From Prorocentrum cordatum (Eukaryota > Sar > Dinophyceae > Prorocentrales > Prorocentraceae): DNA of 64,000 nucleotides. The notes below the pieces were generated by a model that saw only the letters and a list, made by a program, of their open reading frames with translations, was not told where the DNA came from and made no database searches. The translations under genes were made by a program, and so were the position numbers. This document shows, one piece after another, positions 1 through 11,087 of this stretch. The number at the start of each line of letters is the position of its first letter. Position 1 is the stretch's first letter. The DNA lies in the NCBI GenBank assembly GCA_963575745.1, contig CAUYUJ010014613.1, positions 325,892 through 389,891 on the forward strand. Direction: 5' to 3'.

Positions 1-728
1 GTGGACACGCTGGACACGCTTGTTCAGATTGCCCGCGCGCTCGCCGGCAACAGCGCAGGCGAATGCGAGCTTTTTTTTAGGAAAGAAGACTTTAAGGGAG
101 CGTTTGCCACTGCGTAGTGGCCACTTGGCCTTTGCTGTGGTCTCGTGGCAGAGCGCCGCGGAGCAGGGCAGAGGATTGCAATTGATTTGATGTCTTTTCG
201 GTTCGTGTGCGTCTGTGTACAGCTGGCACCGGCTTGGATCCTTCTTCCAAGCGCTTCTGGCGCGAGAATTGTTGGTTGCTTACCCTCGTTTTGTCGCCGA
301 CTTATTTTCTGTCGACCGTGTGCGCGCTGGCGCGCGTGCCGACGCAGCAGCGCAGGGCGCAGGGGCATGCGCCCAGGAGATTCTCGAATTGACCGGCTGG
401 GAGCTTGAGCCAGCTAAGCGGGTGAGGTTTGCCAACGGAGCCACCATGCTCGGCGTCGAATGTTCTTCGCGCCCGGGCGAAGTGATTTTCGAGATAGGTT
501 GTGCCAAGCGTGAAAAATGGCTGGCCACAGTGCAGGTTGCGCTCCAGCACGATTATTTACGGCCAGCTGAAGCTCGCAGACTGGCTGGCCGGCTGACTTG
601 GGCAGGGAGCGCTGTGTTTGGCAAGGGCGCTCGAGCGTATCTGGCCGCATTGCGTTGCAAGCGCATCGCCGCACTGGCTCCTTGACCGCGCGCGTCGGGA
701 CGGCGTTGCGTTGGTGGGATCGCTTTTT
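1..728 (+). pseudogene. Reverse transcriptase fragment of a DIRS/Ngaro-like element, frameshifted and cut on the right
   Basis: This is a relic of the same RT-RH family that is intact at 9077-10739. Bases 1-117 read like the segment before the RT core (DTLDTLV, then RKEDFKGAF) and stop at TAG 115-117. A second frame (about 260-685) carries RFVADLF where the intact copies have RFVDDLF or RFVDDMF, followed by the conserved LTGWELEPAKRV and GRLTWAGSAVFGKGAR blocks. A third frame at the end reads LTARVGTALRWWDRF. At least two frameshifts are needed, and the FVDD catalytic box has become FVAD, so the copy is dead. It ends at 728, where the YR-2-type A repeat begins. The 5' end lies outside the window. 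Confidence 0.8.
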
Positions 729-955
729 ATGAAGCGTAAACTCGTTTCCGGCACAGGAAAATCATGTGGGGCAGGCCCAAGCGTGCTCGCCTCACCTCCT
801 CTGCTCCCGCTCACACGCCTCTGCGCCTGCTTCGCGGGCAAGCGGTTCCTGGCGGGCCGGCTTGCGTTTTCGGAGGCGGAAGTATTCTCGGTGCTAGTCT
901 CTTGGGTCTGCCGTTCTGGTCGCCCCACAGGAGACGCTCTCGGTCTCTGCGGGGA
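729..955 (+). repeat. A repeat (227 bp) of a YR-2-type element, left copy
   Basis: This segment matches 24537-24763 over 227 bp with about three differences. It starts right after a T-rich core at 724-728 and opens with the short inverted structure seen at other A-repeat starts. In the right copy that structure is flanked by GATTTTC; here the left flank comes from the RT target. By analogy with YR-1 it would be the A1 end of an element whose A2 is at 24537. The 23.6 kb between them holds other nested elements, so pairing the two copies as one element is inference. Confidence 0.65.
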
Positions 956-1193
956 GCAGGGCCAAGCCAGGCCAAAGCACGAGCGACGGCCTGGCGCGCT
1001 GTGGCATTGCCCGCTGCCTCGCAGGCACGTGCCAGAGCTTGTCGGCAGGGGCCGCCTTCTCAGGCTCTCTGGTGACCGAGCGCTCTCCGCGACGGACGGC
1101 GCCCGCAGGGCGGGCAGCAGCCGCCTGGCGGCGGTTTTGCGGGCAATTTCAGGGTCCCTGCCTTCTCGCGGACAAACTCAGGCCGCGCTTTTC
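956..1193. other. Interval with the start of a short-palindrome array; target site of YR-0
   Basis: No gene is seen. The last 50 bases match the TTCTCGCGGGC array at 14560-14900, including the stretch that leads into an uninterrupted copy of the YR-0 target at 14706. Base 1193 is the end of the TTTTC core used by YR-0. Confidence 0.6.
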
Positions 1194-1228
1194 ATAGCCC
1201 CCAAATCGCGCAGCGATTTGGGGGGCAG

Positions 1229-2047
1229 GAAAATCCTGCTGAACCGCGCCCGGAGCAATGCTAATGGTCGGCGCCCCCGCGCTGGGCAACCCAGCAACGA
1301 AGGCGAGCACATCCTGCTGCGCGAAAGCCATTATGTGATGGCAGAAGACGCCAGCGTAGGGGGCGCAAACTGGGCGGCAGGCAGCTTGAGCCCAAGTGAC
1401 TGCGCACAACGGCCAATACATGCCTGGAACGGGGCCTTGCCCCCTGGACGCGCCTGGGTCCGAAACGTCTCCACGTTCACTGCACGAGCGCTCAGCAGCC
1501 AACCTGGGACGCAGCCAATGCGCAGCACACTGGGGCTGGCCCGACAGCAGACCTGGTCCCGAAGACACCGCCACACCTGGGGGAGCGCCAACCCCCAACC
1601 CGTGGCAACGAGAGCACGGGCACGGCTCAGAGTGGCGACGAGAGCACCAGCGACACGCAACCGCACCAGCCGAACCATGGGGTGGCCAGCGCCGAGGCGT
1701 TTGAACGGTAGCCGGCGCCGGGGCGAGAGCGAACAGCAACTGCCACAGGTGCTACCCGAGCACGCGGGGCAGTCTGGGACAAGAAGCCTGCCAATCAATC
1801 CCCAACCCAGCCGCCAGCAACAGAAGCGGAGGACAAGCGGAAGGAGGCAGGGCGTGGCACCGCCAAATCCGCCGGCCAGCGGCCACCGACTGTGAGAAAG
1901 GTCCGCCGCGCCGCCAGGGCACTGCCAAGCAGTGAGAGCGAGCATAGAAGGCCGCAGAGGCCCCGAGGGGAAGAGGCCACCAAGGGGCCCGCTCCCAGGA
2001 TTTTCCTGCCCCCCAAATCGCTGCGAGATTTCGGGGCGATGAAAATC
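1229..2047 (-). mobile_element. YR-6: about 0.8 kb reverse-oriented element remnant inserted in the YR-0 A1 hairpin
   Basis: The segment is bounded by GAAAATC on both sides (1229-1235 and 2041-2047). Read on the minus strand it starts with an A-type hairpin (2047 down to 1999) and ends with a B-like stretch finishing in GATTTTC at 1229. The sequence right of 2041 continues the A2 copy of YR-0 (13906 onward), so this piece interrupts the YR-0 A1 repeat exactly at the inner arm of its hairpin. Bases 1520-1740 are an inverted match to 2160-2330, as expected if its A repeat is related to that of YR-0. It has no convincing coding sequence; long frames on both strands look accidental. Confidence 0.6.
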
Positions 2048-2879
2048 TCCAGGGAAAGCCCCGTGTGGCTTCTGTGCTTCTGGGCCTCGTCGGCCTCTCC
2101 AGCAGTCTTGTTTAATGCCTGGCAGTGCTCTCGTGGCGCGGCGGATCGTTGTGGCCCAGGGGTGCTCCTCTGGCCCCTCTCGCCCCGGCGCCGGCTACCG
2201 TTCTAACGCCTCAGCGCTGGCCACCTCGTTGTTCGGCTGGTGCGGTTGCGTGTCGCTGGTGCTCTCGTCGCCACTCTGTGCCCTGCCCGTGCTCTCGTGG
2301 CCACGTGTGGGGGGTTGGCGCAGCTGCTCGCCTCTGCCCCTGGTGTGGCAGCTATTTCGGGCCCAGGTGTGCTCGCTCGGCGTTGTGCAGCCCAGGTGTG
2401 CTGTGCATCGTTTCTGCGGTGTGGCGGCAATTCCGGGCCCTGGTGTGCTCGTTCGGCGTTGTACAGCCCAGGTGCGCTGTGCATCGCTTCTGCTCCAGGT
2501 GTGGCAGCATTGTCGGGCCCAGGTGGCGGAGCTTCTGAGGAGGCTGTGCATTCGGGAAGCAAGGTTTTCGCGGGCACCCTTCGTTCTCCATCTGCTTCGC
2601 TCCAGGCTGGTTGGTTTGGTTGGCGTTGGATGATCAGGAGCGTCTTTGCATCGATTCTCTCCTGGGTGATCATTGCCTGTCCAAGAGTTACCTCCTGTTA
2701 CTTTTCCATTGCTTTTGAATCGATGGATTCCTTGCGCGCAGGCCCAGGGGATGCTGCCGCGCGTCTCGCGGTCACTCTGGTTGGGGTTCGGATCGTCCCC
2801 ACGCAGCCGAGATCCACGTCCTCTGTCGACGCAGTCCCCGCGTTCTCTGTCTTGGGGCGCTCGGGCCAGACCTCGTCGC
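2048..2879 (+). repeat. Continuation of the YR-0 A1 repeat plus a short tandem of about 82 bp
   Basis: Bases 2048-2150 match 13913-14012, the YR-0 A2 repeat. Bases about 2330-2530 hold roughly two and a half copies of a repeat with a period near 82 bp, built on GTGTGGCAGC and TCGGGCCCAGGTG. No gene is seen in 2530-2879. Confidence 0.55.
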
Positions 2880-5760
2880 TCATTACTCAGCAATCCTGGG
2901 GCGCTCAGGTGCCGTCCGCTCGCGCAGAGCGGCATGGTGCTGTGCATCTTGGGTCGCGGTGCGCGGCCGCTGCCGGCGCACCGTGCGCTCAGTCGCGGGA
3001 CCAAGCAACCCTGTGACGCTCAGGTGCCGTCCGCTCGCGCAGAGCGGCATGGAGCTTTGCATCTTGGGTCGCGGTGTGCGGTCGGCCGCTGCGCCCGCGC
3101 ACCGTGCGCTCAGTTGCGCGACCAAGCAACCCTGTGATGACGCTCAGGTGCCGTCCGCTCGCGCAGAGCGGCACGGAGCTGTGCATCTTGGGTCGCAGTG
3201 TGCGGTCGGCCGCTGCGCCCGCGCACCGTGCGCTCAGTTGCGGGACCAAGCAACCCTGTGACGCTCAGGTGCTGTCCGCTCGCGCAGAGCGGCACGGAGC
3301 TGTGCATCTTGGGTCGCGGTGTGCGGTCGGCCGTCGCGCCGTCGCACCGTGCGCTCAGTTGCGCGACCAAGCAACCCTGTGACCGTGCGCTCAGTTGCGC
3401 GACCAAGCAACCCTGTGACGCTCAGGTGCCGTCCGCTCGCGCAGAGCGGCACGGAGCTGTGCATCTTGGGTCGCGGTGTGCGGTCGGCCGCTGCGCTGGC
3501 GCACCGTGCGCTCAGTTTTCCGCAACCAAGCAACCCTGTGACGCTCAGGTGCCGTCCGCTCGCAGAGCGGCGTTGGAGCTAGCACTTTCGGGTGGCGGTG
3601 TGCGGTCGGCTCCCTCGGCTGGGGGTCTGCGCCGGCGCGCTGCGCACCCAGCTGTCCCGAGCAACCCTGTGACGCTCAGGCGCCGCCCGCTTGCTCAGAG
3701 CGGCGTGGAGCTAGCACTTTCGGGTGGCGGTGTTTCAGTCCGCCCGCGCTCCTTTGTCTGGGGGCCCGTGCCGGCGCATCCAGATGTCCAGAGCAATCCT
3801 GTGACGCTCAGGCGCCGCCCGCTCGTTCAGAGCGGCGTGGAGCAAGCACTTTCGGGTGGTGGTGCACGGTCGGCTCCCTCGGCTGGGGGTCTGCGCCGGC
3901 GCACTGCGCACCCAGCTGTCTCGAGCAACCCTGTGACGCTCAGGTGCCGCCCGCTCGCTCAGAGCGGCGTGGAGCTAGCACTTTCGGGTGGCGGTGCACG
4001 GTCGGCTCCCTCGTCTGGGGGTCTGCGCCAGCGCACCGCGCGCCCAGATGTGCCCAGCAACCCTGTGACGCTCAGGTGCCACCCGCTCGCTCAGAGCGGC
4101 GTGAGGCCAGCTTGCATTTTCGGGTGGCGGTGCACGGTCGGATTCCTCGTCTGGGAGTCTGCGCCGGCGCACTGCGCACCCAGATGTCGCTCAGAGCGGC
4201 GTTGGAGCTAGCACTTTGGGTGGCGGTGCATGGCTGGCTCCTTTGTCTGGGGGCCCGTGCCGGCGCACTGCGCATCCAGATGTCCAGAGCCATCCTGTGA
4301 CGCTTAGGCGCCGCCCGCTCGTTCAGAGCGGCGTGGAGCTAGCACTTTCGGGTGGTGGTGTACGGTCGGCTCCCTCGGCTGGGGGTCTGCGCCGGCGCAC
4401 TGCGCATCCAGACATCCGAGCAACCCTGTGACGCTCAGGTGCCGCCCGCTCGCTCAGAGCGGCGTGGAGCTAGCACTTTCGGGCGGCGGTGCACGGCCGG
4501 CTCCCTCGTCTGGGGTCTGCGCCAGCGCACCGCGCACCCAGATGTGCCCAGCAACCCTGTGACGCTCAGGTGCCGCCCGCTCGCTCAGAGCGGCGTGGAG
4601 CTAGCGCTTTCGGGTGGCGGTGCACGGCCGGCTCCCTCGTCTGGGGTCTGCGCCAGCGCACCGCGCACCCAGATGTGCCCAGCAGCCCCGTGACGCTCAG
4701 GTGCCGCCCGCTCGCTCAGAGCGGCGTGGAGCTAGCTCGCATTTGCGGGTGGCGGTGGACGGTCGGATTCCTCGTCTGGGGGTCTGCGCCAGCGCACTGC
4801 GCATCCAGACGTCCCGAGCAACCCTGTGACGCTCAGGTGCCGCCTGCTCGCTCTGAGCGGCGTTGGAGCTAGCACTTTCGGGTGGCGGTGTGCGGTCGGC
4901 TCCCTCGGCTGGGGGTCTGCGCCAGCGCACTGCGCACCCAGCTGTCCCGAGCAACCCTCTCCTTTGTCTGGGGGCCCGTGCCGGCGCACTGCGCATCCAG
5001 ATGTCCAGAGCAATCCTGTGACGCTCAGGCGCCGCCCGCTCGTTCAGAGCGGCGTGGAGCTAGCACTTTCGGGTGGTGGTGCACGGTCGGCCCCCTCGGC
5101 TGGGGGTCTGCGCTGGCGCACTGCGCATCCAGATATCCGGAGCAACCCTGTGACGCTCAGGTGCCGCCCGCTTTTCCGCTCAGAGCGGCGTGGGAGCTTG
5201 CACTTTCGTTGGCGGTGCAAACGGTCGGCTCCCTCTTCTGGGGGTCTGCGCCATCGCCCGCGCGCAAAGATGTGCCCAAAGAAAAGAATACAGACAAAGG
5301 CCCGCACAAGCACCACAACCAAGTGCCCCAAAAACAAAACAAAAAACAAGACAATCAGCAACGCTGTGACGCTCAGTGCCACCCGCTCGCTCAGATCGGC
5401 GGTGAGGCCAGCTAGCATTTCGGGTGGCGGTGCAAACGGTCGGTTTCCTGTCTTGGGGTCTGCGCCGGCGCACTGCGCACCCAGATGTCCCGAGCAACCC
5501 TGTGACGCTCAGGTGCCGCCCGCTCGCTCAGAGCGGCGTTGGAGCTAGCACTTTGGGTGGCGGTGCAGGGCTGGCTCCTTTGTCTGGGGGCCTGTGCGGA
5601 CGCACTGCGCAGTCAGATGTGCCCTGCAACCCTGTGACGCTCAGGTGCCGCCCGCTCGCTCAGAGCGGCGCGGAGCTAGCACTTTCGGGTTGCTGTGCAC
5701 GGCCGGCTCGTGCTTCCTCGTCAGTGGGGTTCGCGCCAGCGCGCCGTGCATCTGGATCCT
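2880..5760. repeat. Tandem array, about 22 copies, periods about 122 and 132 bp, each with a CCGCTC/GAGCGG palindrome
   Basis: The landmark CAACCCTGTGACGCTCAGG recurs at about 3006, 3127, 3251, 3408, 3531, 3662, 3926, 4058 and onward to about 5630. The first part (to about 3540) has a period near 122 bp and the second near 132 bp. Most copies carry CCGCTC-GCTCA-GAGCGG or the GCGCA-loop form, for example at 3951-3967. One copy near 5270-5360 contains an A-rich insert of about 80 bp. Long frames on both strands are by-products of the repetition. Confidence 0.9.
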
Positions 5761-5864
5761 GCAACGCAGGCTTCAATTGTTGCACCCAGAGCTTCTTCCT
5801 GTGCTCCCTGACAGGCCAAGCCCCTGGAAAGGAGCTGCGCTACCGTGCTCCCGGACAGGAGCGG

Positions 5865-6165
5865 CGCCCGAAGTTCTCTAGCAGGAGTCGCGCCTGTGTG
5901 CCTCTCGGGCGGCTCCGTGGCGTGGCGGTGCGCCGGCGCGCTCCCCAGCAACAGCCTGTCGGCTGTCTGCCAGTTTTCTGGCGCCAGCACGCCAGAATGC
6001 CAGGTTCGGAAAGCGCGACCGGCCCAGACTTACATTCAGGGCGCAACTGTGTGTGCTCTGGCCCTGGTGGGCCCAAATTCGCATTCCGACGCGCAGGTCG
6101 CGCATTCGTGTCGCTACCGTCCTCAGATGCGCAGTCTGCGCGTGGATCCGCAGAGTAGCGTTGCG
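5865..6165. repeat. Dispersed repeat shared with 34450-35035
   Basis: This stretch matches the segment downstream of the YR-3 hairpin array in order and orientation. Shared blocks include GCGCTCCCCAGCAACAGCCT, CAGATGCGCAGTCTG and GTGGATCCGC. It is probably internal leader sequence of the YR elements. No coding potential is recognised. Confidence 0.7.
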
Positions 6166-6189
6166 CCGTGTGGTGACCCCTGCTGCCAA

Positions 6190-6880
6190 CCCGCGTGCGT
6201 CACGCTTGGCCCAGTTGCGCCCCCTGCCTGGCGCACTGCGGCATCTGCCCCCTGCTGCCAGCCTGCGCTTGGCCCAGTTGCTTCAATGCAAACTTCCTTT
6301 GCGCCCCCTGCCGTGCACAGTGCGGCGCCTGCGCCACGCTTGGCCTGGTTGCTGCAGTGCGGCATTCTTTGCGCCCCCTGCTGTGCGCAGTGCGGCGCGT
6401 CTCGCCCCTGCTGCCAGCCTGCGCCATGCATGCCCTGTTTGCTACAAGGCAGCGTTTCTTTGCGCCCCCTGCCTTGCGCGGGTGGCGTTTGCCCACTGCT
6501 GCCAACCTGCGCACACTAGGCCCGGTTGCTGCAGTGCGGCGGTTCTTTGCGTTCCCTGCCTTGCGCAGGGCGGCGTCTGCCCCTGCGGCCAACCTGCGTC
6601 GGCCCGGTTGCTGCAGTGTAGCGTTCTGTGCGCCCCCTGCCTTGCGCAGTGCGGCGTTTGCCCCCTGCTGCCAACCTGCGCCGCGCTTGGCCCGGTTGCT
6701 GCAGTGCGGCGTTCTGTGCGCCCCCTGCCTTGCGCAGTGGGGCGTCTGCCCCCTGCTGCCAACCTGCGCCGCGCTTGGCCTGGGTGCTGCAGTGTCGCAT
6801 TCTATGCGCTTCTGCCTAGCGCAGTGGCGCGTCTGCTCCCTGCTTCCAGCCTGCGCCCACTTGCGCTGACCGATCCAGCG
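6190..6880. repeat. Tandem array, period about 85-93 bp
   Basis: Copies are built from GCGCCCCCTGCCTTGCGCAG, GCTGCCAACCTGCG and TTGGCCCGGTTGCTGCAGTG. The GCTGCAGTG landmark falls at about 6350, 6528, 6609, 6702 and 6788. Many copies hold a short CTGC...GCAG inversion. Open frames here follow the repeat on both strands and are not taken as genes. Confidence 0.85.
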
Positions 6881-6959
6881 TTGCATTCTGTTCACAGTCT
6901 TGCACTTTTGGCGCTGGCGCGCGTGGCGTCGCAGCTGTGGCGCAGCTACTCCAGCGTCA

Positions 6960-7900
6960 CGTTTCAGAATCACATCCTGAGCATGCGTCCGCGTTTCTGG
7001 CGTGTGCGCACCCAGATTCGCGATTGTGGAACATTTTGGCCAGTTCTGCCGCTGAGGCGCCAGAATTGCATTCTGAGCTCGATTTTGCAAGTTTCGCGCT
7101 CCGCTGGATTTGCATTTGCAGCTCAGCTTGGCTTTTGCGTGTTTTTGCGTTGATAATTGCATTCTGAGCTCGATTTTGCGTTTCTGGCGCCTACGCGCCC
7201 AGATTCGCAACAGCCGCGCGGTTCGGCCAATACTGGCGACGCCGCGCCCAGAATTGCATTCTGTGCTCGTTGTCCTGCGCGCCCAGATTCGCAATTGCTG
7301 CGCGGTTTCAGCCAATCTCAGTGCCGGCACGCCGAGGATTGCATTCTGAGCTCGTTTTCTCTTTTCCCGTGCCTGTGTGCCGAGATTCGTTCTTGCGGCG
7401 CGTTTGGACACTTCTGGCGCCGACGCGCTCAGAATTGCATTCTGAGCTCGTTTTCGTTTCTGGCGCCTGCCCGCCCAGATGCGCAATTGTAGCGCGTTTT
7501 GTCCAATTCTGGCGCCGACGCGCTGAGAATTGCATTGTGAGCTCGTTTTTGTTTCCGGTGCCTGCGCGCCCAGATTTGCAGTGCAGCGCGTTTCGGCCAA
7601 TTCTGGCGCCGACGCGCCCAGATTTCCATTCTGAGCTCGTTTTCGCGTTTCTGGCGCCTGCGCGGGCGGACTCGCAATTACGGCTCGTTTCGGCCAATTC
7701 TCGCGCCGATGCGCCTAGATTCGCGATTGGTGCGCAACTCTGGCACCAACACGTGCAGGGTTGCATTCTGGGTTCGTTGGCGCTTCTCGCGCACTCGCGT
7801 CTTGATTGGCAATTGCGGCGTGTTCGACGTTCTGACCTTGATTTCCTTTTCTGCCGCCAGCGCGCCCAGATGCAGAAAATTGCAGCAATCTGCGCCGCAG
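6960..7900. repeat. Tandem array, period about 95 bp, with CAGAAT-TGC-ATTCTG palindromes
   Basis: The unit alternates a variant of AGAATTGCATTCTGAGCTCG with one of GCGCCCAGATTCGCAATTG. Related arrays recur at 15180-15860, 17420-17640 and 34560-34800. The palindromic unit has a 6-bp stem and a 3-base loop. No gene is seen. Confidence 0.85.
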
Positions 7901-8055
7901 ATCTGCAGATTCGTTTAGTGTTTCCAGCGGTATGATTTTGGCCATTCTAACGCAAGCGCGCGTGAACTTGCATGCTGAGCCCGATTCGCATGCTCAGCGC
8001 CCGAGCGCTCAGATTCGCCATTGGCGCCCAGAATCATTCAGCTCTGCCCGCCCAC

Positions 8056-8631
8056 AAGCGCCGCTCAGTGCTGGCGCTCCTGCGTGCCCCAGCCGGCGAG
8101 CTGGCCGACACGGCGCGGCTGGTGCGGGGGGCAGAGAAGGCTGCGGCTGGGCACCTCCGCCCACGCGTTTGGGCGTCGACGTCGCAGACGCGGGACCTTA
8201 TCACGTGGACGTGTGGCGCAAGTCGGCATGACCTCGCGCTTTCGTGGGCGGTGACAAGACACTTCTGCTTGCGGTACTCCGAGACGCTAGCTCTTGGCTC
8301 ATCTGCCGCGCCATTTAGGTTTGAGCGGGGCGGAGCAGAATGTATTCTCACGTTCGTTCGCAGAAAATGTTACAAGACACCGGTGGATGTCTCGCGAAAG
8401 TGTCTGTGCGCAGACGGTGCGCATCTCTTGTGTGGCGTCTGCGCGCTGGCAGAAGCAGCGCAGACCATGGCAGAGCTTTTCTCGCACATTCGCTACGCAG
8501 AAGCACTCGGCTTCCTCAAAGCAGGAGCCGTTGCGCTTGGCTTACCTCAAGCGCCACACTGGGGAACGCAAGCGTTTAGGCGCGGGTTTGCCAATGATGC
8601 ACTTCGCTTTGGCGAACCTTCAGCGCTTTTC
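8056..8631 (+). pseudogene. Tyrosine recombinase of YR-0, 5' part, interrupted by YR-1
   Basis: The frame matches the C-terminal half of the intact recombinase at 11088-12632: RSVLALL, TARLVRGAEKA, the first catalytic Arg box FCLRYSETLALG, then CLCADG...CGVCAL and SHIRYAEALGFLKAGAVALGL. The box normally reading GTHAFRRGFAND reads GTQAFRRGFAND, with CAA at 8569-8571, so the catalytic His of HxxR is lost. The frame breaks after SALF at 8631 and resumes in frame with WSGGWRG at 13507. The N-terminal half is missing; upstream is tandem array. Recombinases of this class join a DNA circle to its target through a covalent tyrosine intermediate. Confidence 0.85.
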
Positions 8632-9076
8632 ATCGCCCCCAAATCGCGAAGCGATTTGGGGGGCAGGAAAATCTCCAGGGAGGTTGCTCGTGGCCTCTCC
8701 GCCTCTTGGCCTCTCGGCGTCACTGCCTGGCAGTGCCCTTGTGGCACGGCGGATTGGGGGGGTCCCCTCTGTGCTAATAAGCTGGGGCCGCGCGCGGCTG
8801 GCGGACCGCGGCGTGGGGATGCCATGTCGTCTCCTCTCCTCGCTTCTCCGGCTGGCTGGTTGGCGGTTGTGCGCGCGCGGGGGCGAAGGTTGTCGCGCTT
8901 CGCGGCGCGGCCTCGGGGGGCCGTGCCTTGGTGGTGCGTGGTTGCGCGACGATAAATGCGCTTCGCTGCTCGTCGTTGGCGGGCTTCCGTGGTGTCTGGC
9001 CCGCAGGACGGGCGTGGTCGAGAAATGCTTTCTCTGGCCCGCAGGACGGGCGTGTCTCTGGCCCGCAGGACGGGCG
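8632..9076 (+). repeat. A1 repeat of YR-1 (445 bp)
   Basis: It begins with a hairpin whose arms read GCCCCCAAATCGC and GCGATTTGGGGGGC, then CAGGAAAATC, an inverted copy of the GATTTTC core. Near its end are three copies of GCCCG-CAGGA-CGGGC (first at 8999-9013). The matching A2 ends at 13308. Confidence 0.9.
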
Positions 9077-10739
9077 GACTCGGTTGGTAGCTGATTTGCG
9101 CAATGGGTTTCCCCTTCTGGGTGAGATTCCGCGCAGTGGCGTGCTGCCGCAGATTCCGTACGCAAAGTGCTCGGAATCTGCATCGGGCTTGCGGGCGCAA
9201 GCCAGCGCTCTGAATGAGGACACGCTCCGCCGCGTGCGGCGACCGGCCGGTCTGGAGGATGCGGTCCGAGCGGTCTTCGAAGCTAAGTGTAAAAAGGAGG
9301 TCAGCGATGGCCATGCGAGGTGGCGCTCCTTGCCTGGCAATTGCGTTCTCACTGCGCGCTTTCCGGCCGGCGAGGGTTGGAAGGATAATTCGCGCCGGGT
9401 GCGCTGTATAGACGACTTTTCGGCATCGCGTATAAATGCCGCAGTATCTGTTGGGGAAACAATCCAACAGGATACGCTCGACTGTTTCGTAGCCGTGCTC
9501 TGTGAAGTCATCCAGCGAGGTGCCGGCGGAGCCGCGCTGCGGAAAGAAGATTTCGTGGCAGCTTTTAAAACTCTGCCCCTGGCTAGCTCCCACCTCCACT
9601 TCGCTGTGGTACCGTGGGCGTCGGCCGACGCCCAGGGGCAGGGTCTGCAGCTTCTTGCCTGCCCTTTCGGAGCAATAGCTTCGGTCTACAATTGGGAACG
9701 CTTCGGCTCAGCAATCAGATCAGTTCTGGCGCAGCTGTTTTTCGTAGTGTTTCTGAGATTCGTAGACGACCTCTTTGGCGCCGACGCAGTCTGTTCGGAC
9801 GCGCCAGCTCTCGCCACACCAGCTGGCGCCAGCGAGGTTGCGCGCGAGGTGGTCGAGGACCTACTCGGCTGGGAACTCGATGCCACGAAGCGGGTATCGG
9901 ATTCCAAGAGTGCCTCAGTTTTGGGCGTAGAGGTGGAAATCGATTCCCCCGGCCAGGCGCTGCATTTGGAGATTGGCGCCGCCAAGCTGGCGAAGTGGGA
10001 TTCGCAGATCCGCGCCATCTTGAGGCGCAATGCCTTGCACCCTGCCGAGGCGAAGAAGCTCGCCGGGAGATTGAATTGGGGTGCTTCTTCTGTCTTTGGC
10101 CGCGCGGCCCGGGTGCATTTGGCACCACTTTTCGCACAAGCATCGGGGGGTTCCTCGAAGCTGTCAGGGCGCGTGAAGCGTTCGCTCCTTTGGTGGCTGC
10201 GCTTTCTCAGTTGTGTGCCGCGCCGCACGGTTCTGTGCACGCAGCCATCACGCCTCAGGTGCATTGTTTACTCAGATGCCACAGGGAGCGGCAGTCTGGC
10301 ATGGGTCGTCTGCCTACCCAGTCGGCGTCTGTGGTCTGCTTCTGTGGTGCCCGCGGCCGTTTGGCGTTGGGCACGCTATCGGAAGAATCAAGTGGCGACC
10401 TGGGAATTAATGGCTGCGATCTGTGCTCTCCACTGGCTGCTCAGCCAAAGGCTGGGCGATCTGGAAGTTTTATTGTTCGTTGACAACACGACTGCGCTCG
10501 GCACTCTCGTGCGCGGCTCTTCCAGACAAGTCGATTGGAACGATCTCATTGGAGATCTTTGGCTGCGCGTTGCCCAGGCCGGAGTGCTCCTGTGCAGCTT
10601 TTACGTTCCGAGCCATTTTAATTTGGCTGATGCGCCTACGAGGCCACAGCAAAAATATGCAGCGCTGGAGGCGATGCAAACAGCAGGTTTCGCAGAAGTG
10701 CCATGGAGTGTCCCGCCGGATGCCCCCTGGCAGTCTTAA
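9077..10739 (+). CDS. Reverse transcriptase-RNase H of YR-1 (N-terminally truncated)
   Basis: The frame is open from inside A1 (possible start 8928) to TAA at 10737; homology to the other copies starts near 9090 (DLRNGFPLLGEIP). RT blocks in order are CVLTARFP, RCIDDFSASRIN, RKEDFVAAFKTLP, CPFGAIASVYNWERFG, the catalytic FVDD (9759-9770) and LLGWELDATKRV. RNase H follows with all four acidic positions visible: IVYSDATG, TWELMAA, LFVDNTTALG and NLADAPTRP. FVDD in place of YxDD is seen in DIRS-like RTs. The protein would copy element RNA into DNA and remove the RNA strand. Its N-terminal 130 or so residues, compared with YR-2 and YR-3, were deleted when A1 was joined to the RT. It is one of two uninterrupted long element ORFs in the window. 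Confidence 0.88.
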
Positions 10740-11087
10740 TTTTTCGGCCCGGCGGTTGCGTGGTGGAAAAAATGCGTCCACGCCACCGTCCTCTGGTGTC
10801 GCCTTAGTCTGGTCTGCTGCGCCAGGAGAAGCCCCAAGAGGCTGGGGCCGGAGTCTACGCGGTATTTTTGGCTTTCGGATCGAAGCTGTGGAAACCATGC
10901 TGCCTCCCAGTCTGCAGCGCTGGCAAGGAACAGCAGAGCGTGATCTTCAGGCGTTTCCTTTCTAGGAAGGCGGCATATCGATCGATGGGTTTACGTACGT
11001 ACATCGTGCACATTCAGCAGCACTGCGGCGCAAGATCGCGGCTCTGTCTCCGTGGCCTGTTTGGCGCAAGCTTGAAAGTTCCGCTCA
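10740..11087. other. RT-YR spacer of YR-1
   Basis: This is 348 bp between the RT-RH stop and the YR start, longer than the 78 bp in YR-3 and 138 bp in YR-2. It shows no recognised motif and has stops in the RT frame. A 200-bp open stretch on the minus strand has no recognisable similarity. Confidence 0.5.

Noticed and set aside
1149-1945. Minus-strand frames of about 200 codons in YR-6
   Set aside because: No motif is present, and they overlap several other frames of equal length.
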